Shown: piece by piece, positions 52,245 through 60,171 of the stretch
How the letters are laid out: each line of letters begins with the position of its first letter
Numbering within the stretch: position 1 is the first letter of the stretch
From: Micromonospora phaseoli
Lineage (GTDB): Bacteria > Actinomycetota > Actinomycetes > Mycobacteriales > Micromonosporaceae
Length of the DNA: 64,000 nt
Direction: 5' to 3'
Assembly (NCBI RefSeq): GCF_900109115.1
Contig: NZ_FNYV01000003.1
Coordinates: forward strand, 276,843 to 340,842
Position numbers and translations under genes: made by a program
Notes under the pieces: generated by a model
What the model was told of the DNA's origin: nothing
The model's input: the letters and a program-made list of their open reading frames with translations, nothing else
Databases searched by the model: none

Positions 52245-53348
52245 ATGGGTACTGAAACGTCTGGGGCGCCCGGCAAGCCGGGCGCGAAGCGCCAGTTCCG
52301 GATCTGGCGGGGCGACGCCGACGGCGGCGAACTCCAGGACTACATGGTCGAGGTCAACGAGGGCGAGGTCGTCCTCGACGTGATCCACCGGTTGCAGGCC
52401 ACCGACGCTCCCGACCTGGCCTGCCGGTGGAACTGCAAGGCGGGCAAGTGTGGCTCCTGTTCGATGGAGATCAACGGGATGCCCAAGCTCGGCTGCATGA
52501 CCCGGATGTCGACGTTCGAGGAGAACGAGACGGTCACGGTGACCCCGCTGCGCACCTTCCCGGTCATCCGGGACCTGGTCACCGACGTGTCGTTCAACTA
52601 CGAGAAGGCCCGCGAGACGCCGGCCTTCGCTCCCCCGGCCGACCTGGCCCCCGGCGACTACCGGATGCAGCAGGTCGACGTGGAGCGCTCGCAGGAGTTC
52701 CGCAAGTGCATCGAGTGCTTCCTGTGCCAGAACGTCTGCCACGTGATCCGCGACCACGACGAGAACAAGCCGGCGTTCTCCGGCCCCCGGTACTTCATCC
52801 GGGCGGCGGAGCTGGACATGCACCCGCTGGACACCAGGACCGACCGCAAGGAGTACGCGCAGTCCGACCAGGGACTCGGCTTCTGCAACATCACCAAGTG
52901 CTGCACCGAGGTCTGCCCCGAGCACATCAAGATCACCGACAATGGGATCATCCCCATGAAGGAACGGGTCGTCGACCGCAGGTACGATCCACTCGTGTGG
53001 CTCGGTAGCAAGATCTTCCGGAGGGGTCAGGTGCCTCAGACCAACGTGACCAGCGAACACTCCCCGGGCGCGGTGCGCTCCACCGCCGCGATGGGCGGTG
53101 TGCACTCCCACGCTGGCGGCTCGCACGACGCCCAGGCCGAGGTGCAGGCCCAGCAGGGTGTCAACTGGCATCGAGAGGTGCCCCACCCGACCGCCCCGGC
53201 GACCGACGCGAGCGGCAGGCTGCCGCTGACGGAGCTCACCTTCGACCGCGCGGCGGCACCCTCGCCCTTCGGCGACGACGTGACCTTCCCGCTGCCCCCG
53301 GAGCACCTCAACTTCGCCCACCCCGAGCAGGACGAAAAGCACCACTGA
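52245..53348 (+). CDS. sdhB: Succinate dehydrogenase iron-sulfur subunit with long C-terminal extension
   Basis: The first 250 residues hold the three cluster motifs: [2Fe-2S] (CRWNCKAGKCGSC...C), then CIECFLCQNVC and CNITKCCTEVCP for the [4Fe-4S] and [3Fe-4S] clusters. Total length is 367 residues, about 110 longer than the usual Sdh1 SdhB. The extra part (VPQTNVTSEHSPGAVRST onward) is His/Pro-rich and not recognised. It starts 3 nt after sdhA, and a strong hairpin ends the operon. Confidence 0.94.
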   Translation: MGTETSGAPGKPGAKRQFRIWRGDADGGELQDYMVEVNEGEVVLDVIHRLQATDAPDLACRWNCKAGKCGSCSMEINGMPKLGCMTRMSTFEENETVTVTPLRTFPVIRDLVTDVSFNYEKARETPAFAPPADLAPGDYRMQQVDVERSQEFRKCIECFLCQNVCHVIRDHDENKPAFSGPRYFIRAAELDMHPLDTRTDRKEYAQSDQGLGFCNITKCCTEVCPEHIKITDNGIIPMKERVVDRRYDPLVWLGSKIFRRGQVPQTNVTSEHSPGAVRSTAAMGGVHSHAGGSHDAQAEVQAQQGVNWHREVPHPTAPATDASGRLPLTELTFDRAAAPSPFGDDVTFPLPPEHLNFAHPEQDEKHH

Positions 53349-53378
53349 CCACCCGAACCAGCACTGCACCCGAACCAC

Positions 53379-53410
53379 ACGGGGGCCGCGGCATCCGCCG
53401 CGGCCCCCGT
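53379..53410. terminator. Terminator after sdhCAB
   Basis: A perfect 14-bp stem (ACGGGGGCCGCGGC with its complement) closes a 4-nt loop, 30 nt beyond the sdhB stop. It may also serve the convergent mutT gene. Confidence 0.8.
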
Positions 53411-53465
53411 CCCCATCCCCCACCCCACCCGCCGACTCCCGGTTTGATCATGAGGTTGGCGGCAG

Positions 53466-53912
53466 TCAAGAAGAGTCAGGGGCGAGGAGGGGGCGCAGGG
53501 CGGCGACTATCGGGGCGTCGGCGGGGAGCCAGGTGACGGTGTCCAGCTCTGCCGCCGAGAGCCAACGCAACGCGGAGTGCTCCAGCGCCTGCGGCTCGTC
53601 ACCATGCAGCAGGCGGGCCGCGTACACCTTGAGCACCGATCGGCCGTGCGCCATCCGGACGTTACGGCCGACCCGCTCGCCGATCTCCACGCGTACGGCC
53701 AACTCCTCGACGCATTCGCGGGCCAGTGCCGCCGTCTCGCTCTCCCCCGGCTCCACCTTGCCACCGGGGAACTCCCACATGCCCGCCACCTCGGGCGGGG
53801 CCGACCGGGCGCAGGCCAGCACGCGCCCATCCCTGATGATGGCCGCCCCGACGATGACTTTCGGATCCCGCTGGACGGCCTGTCCGCCGTCGTTAGCCCG
53901 TTCGGTCCGCAC
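53466..53912 (-). CDS. mutT2: MutT-like Nudix hydrolase ((deoxy)nucleoside triphosphate pyrophosphohydrolase)
   Basis: The 148-residue protein has a complete Nudix box (GGKVEPGESETAALARECVEEL) and WEFPGGK, typical of MutT/CTP pyrophosphohydrolase. It probably hydrolyses oxidised or modified nucleotides such as 8-oxo-dGTP or 5-methyl-dCTP. The next gene (a pterin dehydratase) matches mycobacterial mutT2-Rv1159A order, which supports the assignment. GTG 53912 is the only start that fits; no clear ribosome site is present. Confidence 0.85.
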   Translation of the reverse strand: MRTERANDGGQAVQRDPKVIVGAAIIRDGRVLACARSAPPEVAGMWEFPGGKVEPGESETAALARECVEELAVRVEIGERVGRNVRMAHGRSVLKVYAARLLHGDEPQALEHSALRWLSAAELDTVTWLPADAPIVAALRPLLAPDSS

Positions 53913-54096
53913 GGGCGTCCAGGGTGCCAGATCAATCGGCGGTTTGGGTAGCGTGGTCAGCCGTCAGGCCAGGAATACCCGGAAGTGTGGGCGTGGACAC
54001 ACCATCCGTGCGAGGTAAGACTAGGGGGCACCGACAAAGACACGGGGCGGCGACGATTTGGCCACAAGCCGGCAACGAAGCCTGGGAGGTGCGGTG

Positions 54097-54402
54097 ATGC
54101 GTGCGCTGTTCGGCGGTCGCGCTAAGCACGACTACCTCAGCGACGCTCTCACCCTACTGAACGGGTGGACGCGCGAGGGCGAGCAGATCCGGCGCACCTT
54201 GGTCATCGACGACACCCAGCACGCGGCGCTGACCGAGCGGGTCAAGGTGGTCGCCGACGCGCTGCGGCTACGCCCGGAGATCAGCCGGCGGGCCGACCAC
54301 ACCCAGATCCGGGTCGGGCACGGCAACGAGCCGCTCTCTGAGGGCGAGGTCCTGCTGGCCGCCCGCATCGAGGACGCGTACCGCGCCGTCACCGCGGACT
54401 GA
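54097..54402 (+). CDS. phhB: 4a-hydroxytetrahydrobiopterin dehydratase-like protein
   Basis: The 101-residue protein matches the pterin-4a-carbinolamine dehydratase family: LLNGWTREGEQIRRTL, then QHAALTERVKVVADALRLRPEI and DHTQIRVG. The canonical catalytic H-H-P-(Y/W) pattern is not complete (ADALRLRPEI replaces AxxxxHHP). As in mycobacterial Rv1159A, activity may therefore differ. GGGAGGTGCGGTG lies before ATG 54097. It is divergent from mutT2. Confidence 0.75.
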   Translation: MRALFGGRAKHDYLSDALTLLNGWTREGEQIRRTLVIDDTQHAALTERVKVVADALRLRPEISRRADHTQIRVGHGNEPLSEGEVLLAARIEDAYRAVTAD

Positions 54403-54504
54403 CCGCGCACCTGATCCGCGCCATACCGCCGGAACGGCGCTCAGCGCCCCGACGCCACCATCCCGGGAGAACCGGAGCGGATCTTGCCGTTGGCGCGGGC
54501 CACC

Positions 54505-54510
54505 TACCGT
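54505..54510 (+). promoter_or_regulatory. -10 box for leaderless PH-domain gene
   Basis: TACCGT ends 7 nt before ATG 54518. TTGCCG (54484-54489) is a possible -35 at a short 15-nt spacing. Confidence 0.5.
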
Positions 54511-54517
54511 TGGGTAC

Positions 54518-54880
54518 ATGACCAACGCGACCTATGACCGCAAGGAGCAGTTCCAGCAGATCCAGAGCGGGCTGCTCGACGGAGAACAGATCATCGCCGT
54601 CTACGACGCGGTCGGCACCGGCACCGGGTTCATCGGGCTGACCGACCGACGCGTGATCATCCAGGACCGCTCATTCGTCGGCAAGCGGTACGCGATCACC
54701 AGCATTCCGTACTCGAAGATCACCAGCGTGAGCGTGGTCAGCAACAAGTCCTGGGGCGGATCGTTCTTCTCCACCGGCGCCATCGCCATCCACGTCGGCA
54801 CCCACACCTACGAGGTGGAGTTCCGGGGCGAGAAGAAGAGCCACCACGTGCACAACGTCATCCTGCACTACATCAGCTGA
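54518..54880 (+). CDS. Bacterial PH-domain protein
   Basis: This 120-residue protein has an all-beta pattern like the bacterial PH-domain family: GLLDGEQIIAVYDAVGTGTGFIGLTDRRVIIQD, then SIPYSKITSVSV and HTYEVEFRGEKKSHHVHNVILHYI. Such domains are usually cytoplasmic or membrane-peripheral and of unknown ligand. It is a single gene with an apparent leaderless start. Confidence 0.82.
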   Translation: MTNATYDRKEQFQQIQSGLLDGEQIIAVYDAVGTGTGFIGLTDRRVIIQDRSFVGKRYAITSIPYSKITSVSVVSNKSWGGSFFSTGAIAIHVGTHTYEVEFRGEKKSHHVHNVILHYIS

Positions 54881-54977
54881 GCGATCGGCAACTCTATCAA
54901 TCGATGAGATTCAGTGTGACGATGTTGCGAGGGTAAGTTGCGTGGGCGGGTGCCCGCCACGTCGGAGGGAGCACCTG

Positions 54978-55748
54978 ATGCCGCTGTCGTCACACCGTGA
55001 CGAATCACGTCGAGGCTGGCGGCGGGCAGCGGTCGGCGCGGGTGCCGCCCTTATCCTTGCCGCCGGCGGTGCCATCGCGGCCACCGGACCAGCCAACGCC
55101 GCTACCGGACCGGCCACCGTCAGCCACATCGGCACCTGGGCCGGCGAGCGGCAGACGCCGGGTCCAGCGGCGAAGGTGTCACTCACCAGCCCGGCAGAGG
55201 GCACCGTGCTCGTGTCGGTGTGTGCGATCCGGATGACCGCCGTGGCGCAGGCCCAGATCGGGACCATCGATCGGGTCGAGTTCTACATCAATGATCAGCT
55301 CGTCGGCAGCGACGCTCACGAGCCGTACGGGATCGACGTTCCGCCCGGCCACCCGGCGCTGCAGGGCAGCACCCGACACACCGCCTTCGCGCATGTCGTC
55401 ACGGTCTCCCCGGCCGCCACCGCCGACTCGACGAGTGTCACCTTCGGTTATGGGCCGCCGCCCCCGGCGCTCATGGTGATCGCCTGCCCATCGCGGGTGG
55501 AGGTGCCCGCAGGTGGCTCGACGACCGTGACGTTCGTGACGGCGTGCGGCGGCGCACCCGGCCTACTGTTGACCGTCAGCGGTGGCCCCGAAATCAGCGT
55601 CACGCCGAGGGTCTCGCCGCCGGGCAACCGAGAACATCGGATCACCGTGTCAGCCGCGCCCGGCAGCACCGGCTCCGTCGCGTGGATCACCGCCAACGCC
55701 GACACGGGTGGCTGCATGCCCGCCACTGCGGCGGTCACTGTCAGCTGA
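54978..55748 (+). CDS. Exported Ig-like domain protein
   Basis: The 256-residue protein has a signal peptide (GWRRAAVGAGAALILAAGGAIA, cleavage near ANAAT). A beta-rich Ig-like domain follows (SLTSPAEGTVLVSV...IDRVEFYINDQLVGSDAHEPYGIDVPPG), then a second beta-rich segment. Four cysteines in the mature part could form two disulfides. It is not a recognised enzyme; surface or matrix binding is possible. GGAGGGAGCACCTG precedes ATG 54978. Confidence 0.75.
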   Translation: MPLSSHRDESRRGWRRAAVGAGAALILAAGGAIAATGPANAATGPATVSHIGTWAGERQTPGPAAKVSLTSPAEGTVLVSVCAIRMTAVAQAQIGTIDRVEFYINDQLVGSDAHEPYGIDVPPGHPALQGSTRHTAFAHVVTVSPAATADSTSVTFGYGPPPPALMVIACPSRVEVPAGGSTTVTFVTACGGAPGLLLTVSGGPEISVTPRVSPPGNREHRITVSAAPGSTGSVAWITANADTGGCMPATAAVTVS

Positions 55749-56126
55749 TCAGGCCCAGCCCCCGCAGGGGCGTCCCCCAGCGGCGAGCCGGAGCAGGTCG
55801 GCCAGGGACGGCACGTCGGGGCGGCGGGCCACCACGATCAGCCGGGCTCCAGGCCGCCCGGCGACGGCCCGGGCCATTCACGCCGCCCACGTGAACGCCG
55901 CCGCATTCCACCTCCACAACGTCATGAGGTGGGTGGCGAGCGCTGGCTGCTGGCCCGGTCGCGCGCGAGATCTTGGCACAGAGACATCCCCGTGGCACTT
56001 CGTGCCAAGATCTTCCGCCGTGCACGGGTGCGCAACGAACGCGCAATTGGGTGTGGGTTTGGTCGATCATGGGGGCGCGGCAGTCAGGACGAGGGTGCCT
56101 GAGGGCCGCGCCGGACGGGGTTGCGG
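55749..56126. other. 378-nt convergent intergenic region with a long hairpin repeat
   Basis: The stretch lies between two convergent genes and holds no supported gene. It contains a perfect 12-bp inverted repeat (AGATCTTGGCAC at 55968-55979 with its complement at 56002-56013, loop 22 nt). It also has a GGTCGATCATGG motif (56063-56076) that recurs in other intergenic regions. The hairpin may end transcription from both sides. Confidence 0.7.
55968..56013. repeat. AGATCTTGGCAC inverted repeat
   Basis: The 12-bp arms are perfect and enclose a 22-nt loop that contains a shorter nested match (GGCAC with GTGCC). The AT-containing arm and palindromic AGATCT stand out against the GC-rich surroundings. 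It could be a dispersed element or a terminator. Confidence 0.65.
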
Positions 56127-56894
56127 TCAGCGCTGGTTGATCGAGTAGGTGACGCCGGTCGCACCGATGTGGACGTCGACGTACTGCCCGTCGAGGGAGG
56201 CCGGCACCAGGGCACCGACGAGGTGTACGGGGACTACGGGTTGGGCGGCCTGCCTGATCTGGGCGGCGGCGATGACGCGACTGAACTCTTCGTACGCGAT
56301 GCCGTTGTCCTGGCTGCCACCGATCGCATACAGCTCGACCGGCCCGGTGTTGGGGTCCGGGCTGATTTTGGACATCTCCGTCAGCAGCCGGTTGAGCGAA
56401 TCGGCGGCCAGTTTGAGGGTACTCATGTCGTTGGCGCTGAGATGGATGCAGCCGACCCTCAGACGGTTGCCGACCGGGACGCGGGCCAGGAGGGCAACGC
56501 ACGGGCCGACGCCTCCGGTGCCGGCCGTGACATTCGACCCGATAGCGGCGACCGGCATGGCCAAATCAAAGAGCTTAGCCATCTTGGCCGAGGCATCCGG
56601 GAAGACGGTCTTGGTGTTCCCGGCGACGATCCGACCGTTGTGCGGCAACGCAGCGATGGCCTGGCCGAGCGCCTGCTGGTGGATCGCCTGGAAAGCTTTC
56701 GCGTCGCTGTGGTCCGGCTCGTACGTCTCATCGGTCCGGTCGAGGGTCGGCGCAGCAGTCCCGTCCACGGACGGGAGCACTTTGTAGATGGCTAGGTCGA
56801 AGGGGTCGATCAATTCGTTGGCATCAAGCGCGTCCGGGTCGGTCAGCCACTTCCACGCCGTACCCGCGAACGGAAACTTCGTTGCCTGGAGCAT
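56127..56894 (-). CDS. Hypothetical protein, possible CNF/CheD-like deamidase fold
   Basis: I cannot assign this 255-residue protein to a named family with certainty. A segment in the middle, TGGVGPCVALLARVPVG followed by RVGCIHLS, has the Cys, VALxA strand and His about 19 residues later that mark the CheD/CNF1/YfiH glutamine-deamidase fold. The first half is acidic and helical, and the last 60 residues are beta-rich (VPVHLVGALVPASLDGQYVDV). It lacks a signal peptide. It starts 11 nt after the stop of the ART-like gene, so the two are an operon. Base composition appears lower in G+C than its neighbours, consistent with transfer. Confidence 0.65.
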   Translation of the reverse strand: MLQATKFPFAGTAWKWLTDPDALDANELIDPFDLAIYKVLPSVDGTAAPTLDRTDETYEPDHSDAKAFQAIHQQALGQAIAALPHNGRIVAGNTKTVFPDASAKMAKLFDLAMPVAAIGSNVTAGTGGVGPCVALLARVPVGNRLRVGCIHLSANDMSTLKLAADSLNRLLTEMSKISPDPNTGPVELYAIGGSQDNGIAYEEFSRVIAAAQIRQAAQPVVPVHLVGALVPASLDGQYVDVHIGATGVTYSINQR

Positions 56895-56905
56895 CCAGCA
56901 CCACC

Positions 56906-57853
56906 TCAGGGCGTATTTGTCGGGTAGACCCGCCGCTTGACGCCGGGCCCCTGGGTTGCACCTTCCTGCCGCGGCACCGCCGGAATCCGGGCCACCGAAG
57001 GCGGTGGCGCGATCTTCGTCAACGGACCCGGAACGGCCAGTTGCTCGACCACCTGGATCTGGCCCGGCGGGATCGTCTCAGTGGTCTGGAAGTTGTTGCT
57101 GTCGCCGCTCTTGTCCTGGCGCCACCGATCGCTGCCGGCGATGCTCGCCTCCACCACGTCGAAACAGAGCACGAGCCCACCATGATCGGCCACGTCCCGC
57201 AGGGCCGGCTCGTGCGCCTTCATTCCCATGGCCCACTCGGTGTGCTGCCGCGCGTAGGAGAGCGCCACGTCGAAGCTGAGCGTGACGGTGTGCCAGCCCT
57301 GGTCCTTGTACTCCGAGGCGACGATGTGCTTCTCCCACCGCTTGCAGCCAAGGCCACTGCCGGCCTTGGCCGGCTGGAGTCCTGCGGCCGAAATGCTGGT
57401 CGGCCCGTGGTGGAAGTTCTCCCGGTTGGTGCCCTGGTAGAACCGGCGCACCCCGGGCGGTACGGGGCCGGGCGTCGGATTCGCCAGCCGCCACAGGTGC
57501 TCCTGTCGCGTGTTGTGCGCCTGGAGCGCGACCGGGTCGTTCAGATCCACAACGAGCTGGTGCAGGCCGGTGGTCAGCCGATAGAGGATCAACTTGTCGG
57601 CGAGGGCGGCGAAGCTCGGCGCGGAGTACTTGGTGGAGAGAACGATCATGTTGGCGGTCGGTAGATAGTCGCTGCCATCCGGGCTGTCGAGAAGCGCCAC
57701 GCAGAGCGACGTCGTGTGGGCGGCGTTGAGCGACGCCACGGCACCAGCGACCACCTGATCGGCCGTGCACAGCTGGATGAGGCGCGCGGTCAGTTCCGGG
57801 TGTGCTGATGGAGGTGCCACGCTTTTCTGGCCCGTGCCGGGGTTTGGTTGCAT
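56906..57853 (-). CDS. Hypothetical protein with ADP-ribosyltransferase-like region
   Basis: The 315-residue protein has an unknown N-terminal domain (about 1-130). A region resembling ADP-ribosyltransferase folds follows: RRFYQGTNRENF, SISAAGLQPA, TVTLSFDVALSYARQH, and TTETIPPGQIQVVEQL. These would correspond to the Y(R/H)GT strand, the STS/Tyr segment and the catalytic Glu region. The usual Arg or His of the first motif is Gln here. The Pro-rich tail is basic. It has no secretion signal. It forms a two-gene operon with the protein downstream. This assignment is an inference from motifs and could be wrong. Confidence 0.6.
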   Translation of the reverse strand: MQPNPGTGQKSVAPPSAHPELTARLIQLCTADQVVAGAVASLNAAHTTSLCVALLDSPDGSDYLPTANMIVLSTKYSAPSFAALADKLILYRLTTGLHQLVVDLNDPVALQAHNTRQEHLWRLANPTPGPVPPGVRRFYQGTNRENFHHGPTSISAAGLQPAKAGSGLGCKRWEKHIVASEYKDQGWHTVTLSFDVALSYARQHTEWAMGMKAHEPALRDVADHGGLVLCFDVVEASIAGSDRWRQDKSGDSNNFQTTETIPPGQIQVVEQLAVPGPLTKIAPPPSVARIPAVPRQEGATQGPGVKRRVYPTNTP

Positions 57854-57987
57854 TCCGCGACACTAGGCCCGCCAATAACTCCACGTCACGACACAGTCAC
57901 GAAGCAGACGGGGCGGCTGACCGTTTTATCAGTTGCGACGGCCATCGATGGGCGATTGGCTGGGCAGCCTACGGAAAGGATGACGAC

Positions 57988-58098
57988 ATGAGGCACGCGA
58001 CAAGGTCCATCCCGCTCACACCTGTTGGCGACTTCATCGAAACGAGGCTCTGTGCGTACGTGGAAATCATCGGACAAGGCGCCGCGCGGCGCTGGTAG
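57988..58098 (+). CDS. Possible 36-residue peptide upstream of a methyltransferase gene
   Basis: ATG 57988 follows GGAAAGGATGACGAC and opens a 36-codon frame (starts MRHATRSIPLTPVGDF, ends GAARRW). It ends 18 nt before the methyltransferase start. It is not recognised and could be a leader peptide, a gene remnant or chance. The rest of the 57854-58116 gap shows only AT-richer sequence. Confidence 0.3.
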   Translation: MRHATRSIPLTPVGDFIETRLCAYVEIIGQGAARRW

Positions 58099-58116
58099 CA
58101 CCGACGGAGGCCGCTG

Positions 58117-58848
58117 ATGTCGGTCTTCGACGACCCGGGACACTTCGGCCGGATGTGGGCCGACCGTTACGACCTGCCCGGTAACCCCGACCCGACGACG
58201 GCGGTGGAGTTCCTCGCCGACCTGGCCGGGGACGGCCCGGCGCTGGAACTCGCCATCGGCACCGGCCGGGTGGCCCTGCCGCTGGCCGCCCGCGGCATCG
58301 CCGTGGCAGGGGTCGAGGCGTCGCCGGAGATGGTGGCGAAGCTGCACGCCAAGCCCGGCGGCAGCGACATCCCGGTCGCCATCGGCGACATGGCGGACGT
58401 ACCGGTGACCGGGACCTACCGGATGGCGTACCTGGTCTTCAACACCCTGTTCAACCTGGTCCGGGCCGAGCGGCAGGCGGACTGCTTCCGCAACGTCGCG
58501 CGGGTGCTGGAGCCCGGGGGCGCGTTCGTCATCGAGACGTTCGTGCCCGATCCGGCGGACTTCGACCGGGACGAGCAGGTCCAGATGCGGGAGGTGACCG
58601 AGGAGTCGGCCACCATCCGGCTGCACCGCTACGACCGCGAGGCGCAGACGTTCCTCCGGCAGACCATCACATTCGACGGTACGGGGGTGCAACTGCACCC
58701 GTTCGCCATGCGGTACATGTGGCCCGACCAGATCGACGAGATGGCCGGCGGGGCCGGGTTCCGCCTCGCCGAGCGGTACGCCGACTGGGATCGGGCGCCC
58801 TTCGGGCCGGACAGCACCTCGCACGTCTCCGTGTACCGGCTCGGCTGA
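58117..58848 (+). CDS. Class I SAM-dependent methyltransferase
   Basis: The 243-residue protein has the Rossmann-like motif I ALELAIGTGRVALPLAARG, the acidic residue in VAGVEASPEMV, motif II/III AYLVFNTLFNLV, and RVLEPGGAFVIETF. The substrate cannot be inferred; it is a small-molecule type by size. CGGAGGCCGCTG lies before ATG 58117. A strong hairpin follows the stop. Confidence 0.9.
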   Translation: MSVFDDPGHFGRMWADRYDLPGNPDPTTAVEFLADLAGDGPALELAIGTGRVALPLAARGIAVAGVEASPEMVAKLHAKPGGSDIPVAIGDMADVPVTGTYRMAYLVFNTLFNLVRAERQADCFRNVARVLEPGGAFVIETFVPDPADFDRDEQVQMREVTEESATIRLHRYDREAQTFLRQTITFDGTGVQLHPFAMRYMWPDQIDEMAGGAGFRLAERYADWDRAPFGPDSTSHVSVYRLG

Positions 58849-58857
58849 CCGCGCCAC

Positions 58858-58898
58858 GGTGCGGGCACGGATCGGCGGCTCACCGCCGTGCCCGCACC
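58858..58898 (+). terminator. Terminator after the methyltransferase gene
   Basis: A perfect 13-bp stem (GGTGCGGGCACGG with its complement) has a 15-nt loop that can form a nested GGCGG/CCGCC pair. It begins 10 nt beyond the stop codon. Confidence 0.75.
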
Positions 58899-58976
58899 AC
58901 CGGCCGGGCCAGACCGCGCCCGCGCGGCCGGCACCTGCCGACCTCGGGCTCGGCTGGTGGGCTCGCCTCGGGCTGG

Positions 58977-58982
58977 GATACT
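58977..58982 (+). promoter_or_regulatory. -10 box for leaderless SanA/YdcF gene
   Basis: GATACT ends 7 nt before ATG 58990; there is no Shine-Dalgarno. Confidence 0.4.
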
Positions 58983-58989
58983 CGATCAC

Positions 58990-59712
58990 ATGCCGACCCG
59001 TACGTCGCTCACGGTCAGACTTCGCCGGGCCGTCGCCGGCGGCCGGGGTCGCTGGCTTCGCCGGGCGGTACTGGCCGGCGTGATCGGGGTCGCGCTGCTG
59101 GTGGCCGGCGCCTGGGCCAGCGTGAGTTGGATCCGGTCCGGTGCCGAAGGGCGGACGTACACGGCCCAGACGGTCCCCGAAGCCCCCGTCGCCCTGGTGC
59201 TGGGCACCCGGGTCCAGCCCGACGGCACCCCGTCGCCGTTCCTCAGCGCCCGGCTGGAGATCGCCCGCGAGCTGTACGCCACCGGCAAGGTCCAGGCGAT
59301 CCTGGTCTCCGGCGACAACATGCGCCACGAGTACAACGAGCCGGAGGCGATGCAGCGCTGGCTGGTCGACCGGGGCGTACCCGCCGACAAGGTGGTGCTG
59401 GACTACGCCGGCTTCGACACGTACGACTCGTGCGCCCGGGCAAAGCGGATCTTCGGCGTGGACCGGGCCACGGTGGTGACCCAGGCGTTTCACCTGGCCC
59501 GCGCCGTCACGGTCTGCCGGCACCTCGGTGTCGACGCCAACGGCGTCGGCGACGAGACGGCCCGGGAACTGAGCCACCGCACCTGGCGGATCAGCTCCAC
59601 CCGGGAGTACGGCGCCGGGCTGAAGGCCGCGTTGGACGTCCTCTCCGGCCGCGACCCGGCGCACCTCGGCCGACGCGAAACCGGCATCGAAGACGCCCTG
59701 CGCGCCAGCTGA
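58990..59712 (+). CDS. SanA/YdcF-family (DUF218) membrane protein
   Basis: The 240-residue protein has a basic N-terminus, one transmembrane helix (AVLAGVIGVALLVAGAWASV) and the DUF218 domain: VALVLGTRVQPDGTPSPFLSARLE, ILVSGDN, LDYAGFDTYDSCARAK and VTQAFHLARAV. SanA of E. coli contributes to envelope barrier function (vancomycin sensitivity); the biochemical role is unclear. The ATG at 58990 is placed by the -10 box. The domain should lie outside the membrane. Confidence 0.9.
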   Translation: MPTRTSLTVRLRRAVAGGRGRWLRRAVLAGVIGVALLVAGAWASVSWIRSGAEGRTYTAQTVPEAPVALVLGTRVQPDGTPSPFLSARLEIARELYATGKVQAILVSGDNMRHEYNEPEAMQRWLVDRGVPADKVVLDYAGFDTYDSCARAKRIFGVDRATVVTQAFHLARAVTVCRHLGVDANGVGDETARELSHRTWRISSTREYGAGLKAALDVLSGRDPAHLGRRETGIEDALRAS

Positions 59713-59754
59713 CCGACCGCGCAGCAATCGCGGTGCCCCCAGTCCCGACCGTGG

Positions 59755-60171
59755 TCAGGAGCTAGCGCGGTCGACGCCCTTGTGCACCCGCGCCGAGCGG
59801 TCCACTAGTTCGCGCAGGACGGCCAGATCGACGCGGTCGAGGCTCTTCAGATAGAGGCAGCCCTTGCCGGTCTTGTGCGGCCCGAGCCGCGCGAGCGCCG
59901 ACGCGTACCGGTCTTCGAACCCGCCGACGAGGTAGACCACGAGGTGCTGCTTGCGCGGCGAGAAGCCGGCGAGGGCGCTGTCGCCCTCGCGGCCGCTGTC
60001 GTACCGGTAGTGGTAGCGGCCGAAGCCGATGATGCTCGGCCCCCACATCACCGGTTCCTCCCCGGTGACCTCACGCATCAGCGCAATGAGTCGTTGGGCG
60101 TCGGCCCGCCGGCTTTCGTTCGGCACGGCGGCGAGGAACTCCTCGACCGGCTGGCCGGTAGGCGCTGTCAT
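59755..60171 (-). CDS. DUF1801 domain protein
   Basis: This 138-residue protein has the DUF1801 layout: EEFLAAVPNESRRADAQRLIALMREVTGEEPVMWGPSIIGFGRYHYRY, then LVVYLVGGFEDRY and GCLYLKSLDRVDLAVLRELVDRS. Its function is unknown. ATG 60171 lies 6 nt after TACGAT and overlaps the last stop of an LPXTG-like remnant (ATGA). Confidence 0.9.
   Translation of the reverse strand: MTAPTGQPVEEFLAAVPNESRRADAQRLIALMREVTGEEPVMWGPSIIGFGRYHYRYDSGREGDSALAGFSPRKQHLVVYLVGGFEDRYASALARLGPHKTGKGCLYLKSLDRVDLAVLRELVDRSARVHKGVDRASS

Noticed and set aside
53940..54096. Possible tRNA or small RNA in the mutT2/phhB gap
   Set aside because: No cloverleaf or CCA-like end could be drawn; the region reads as divergent promoters.
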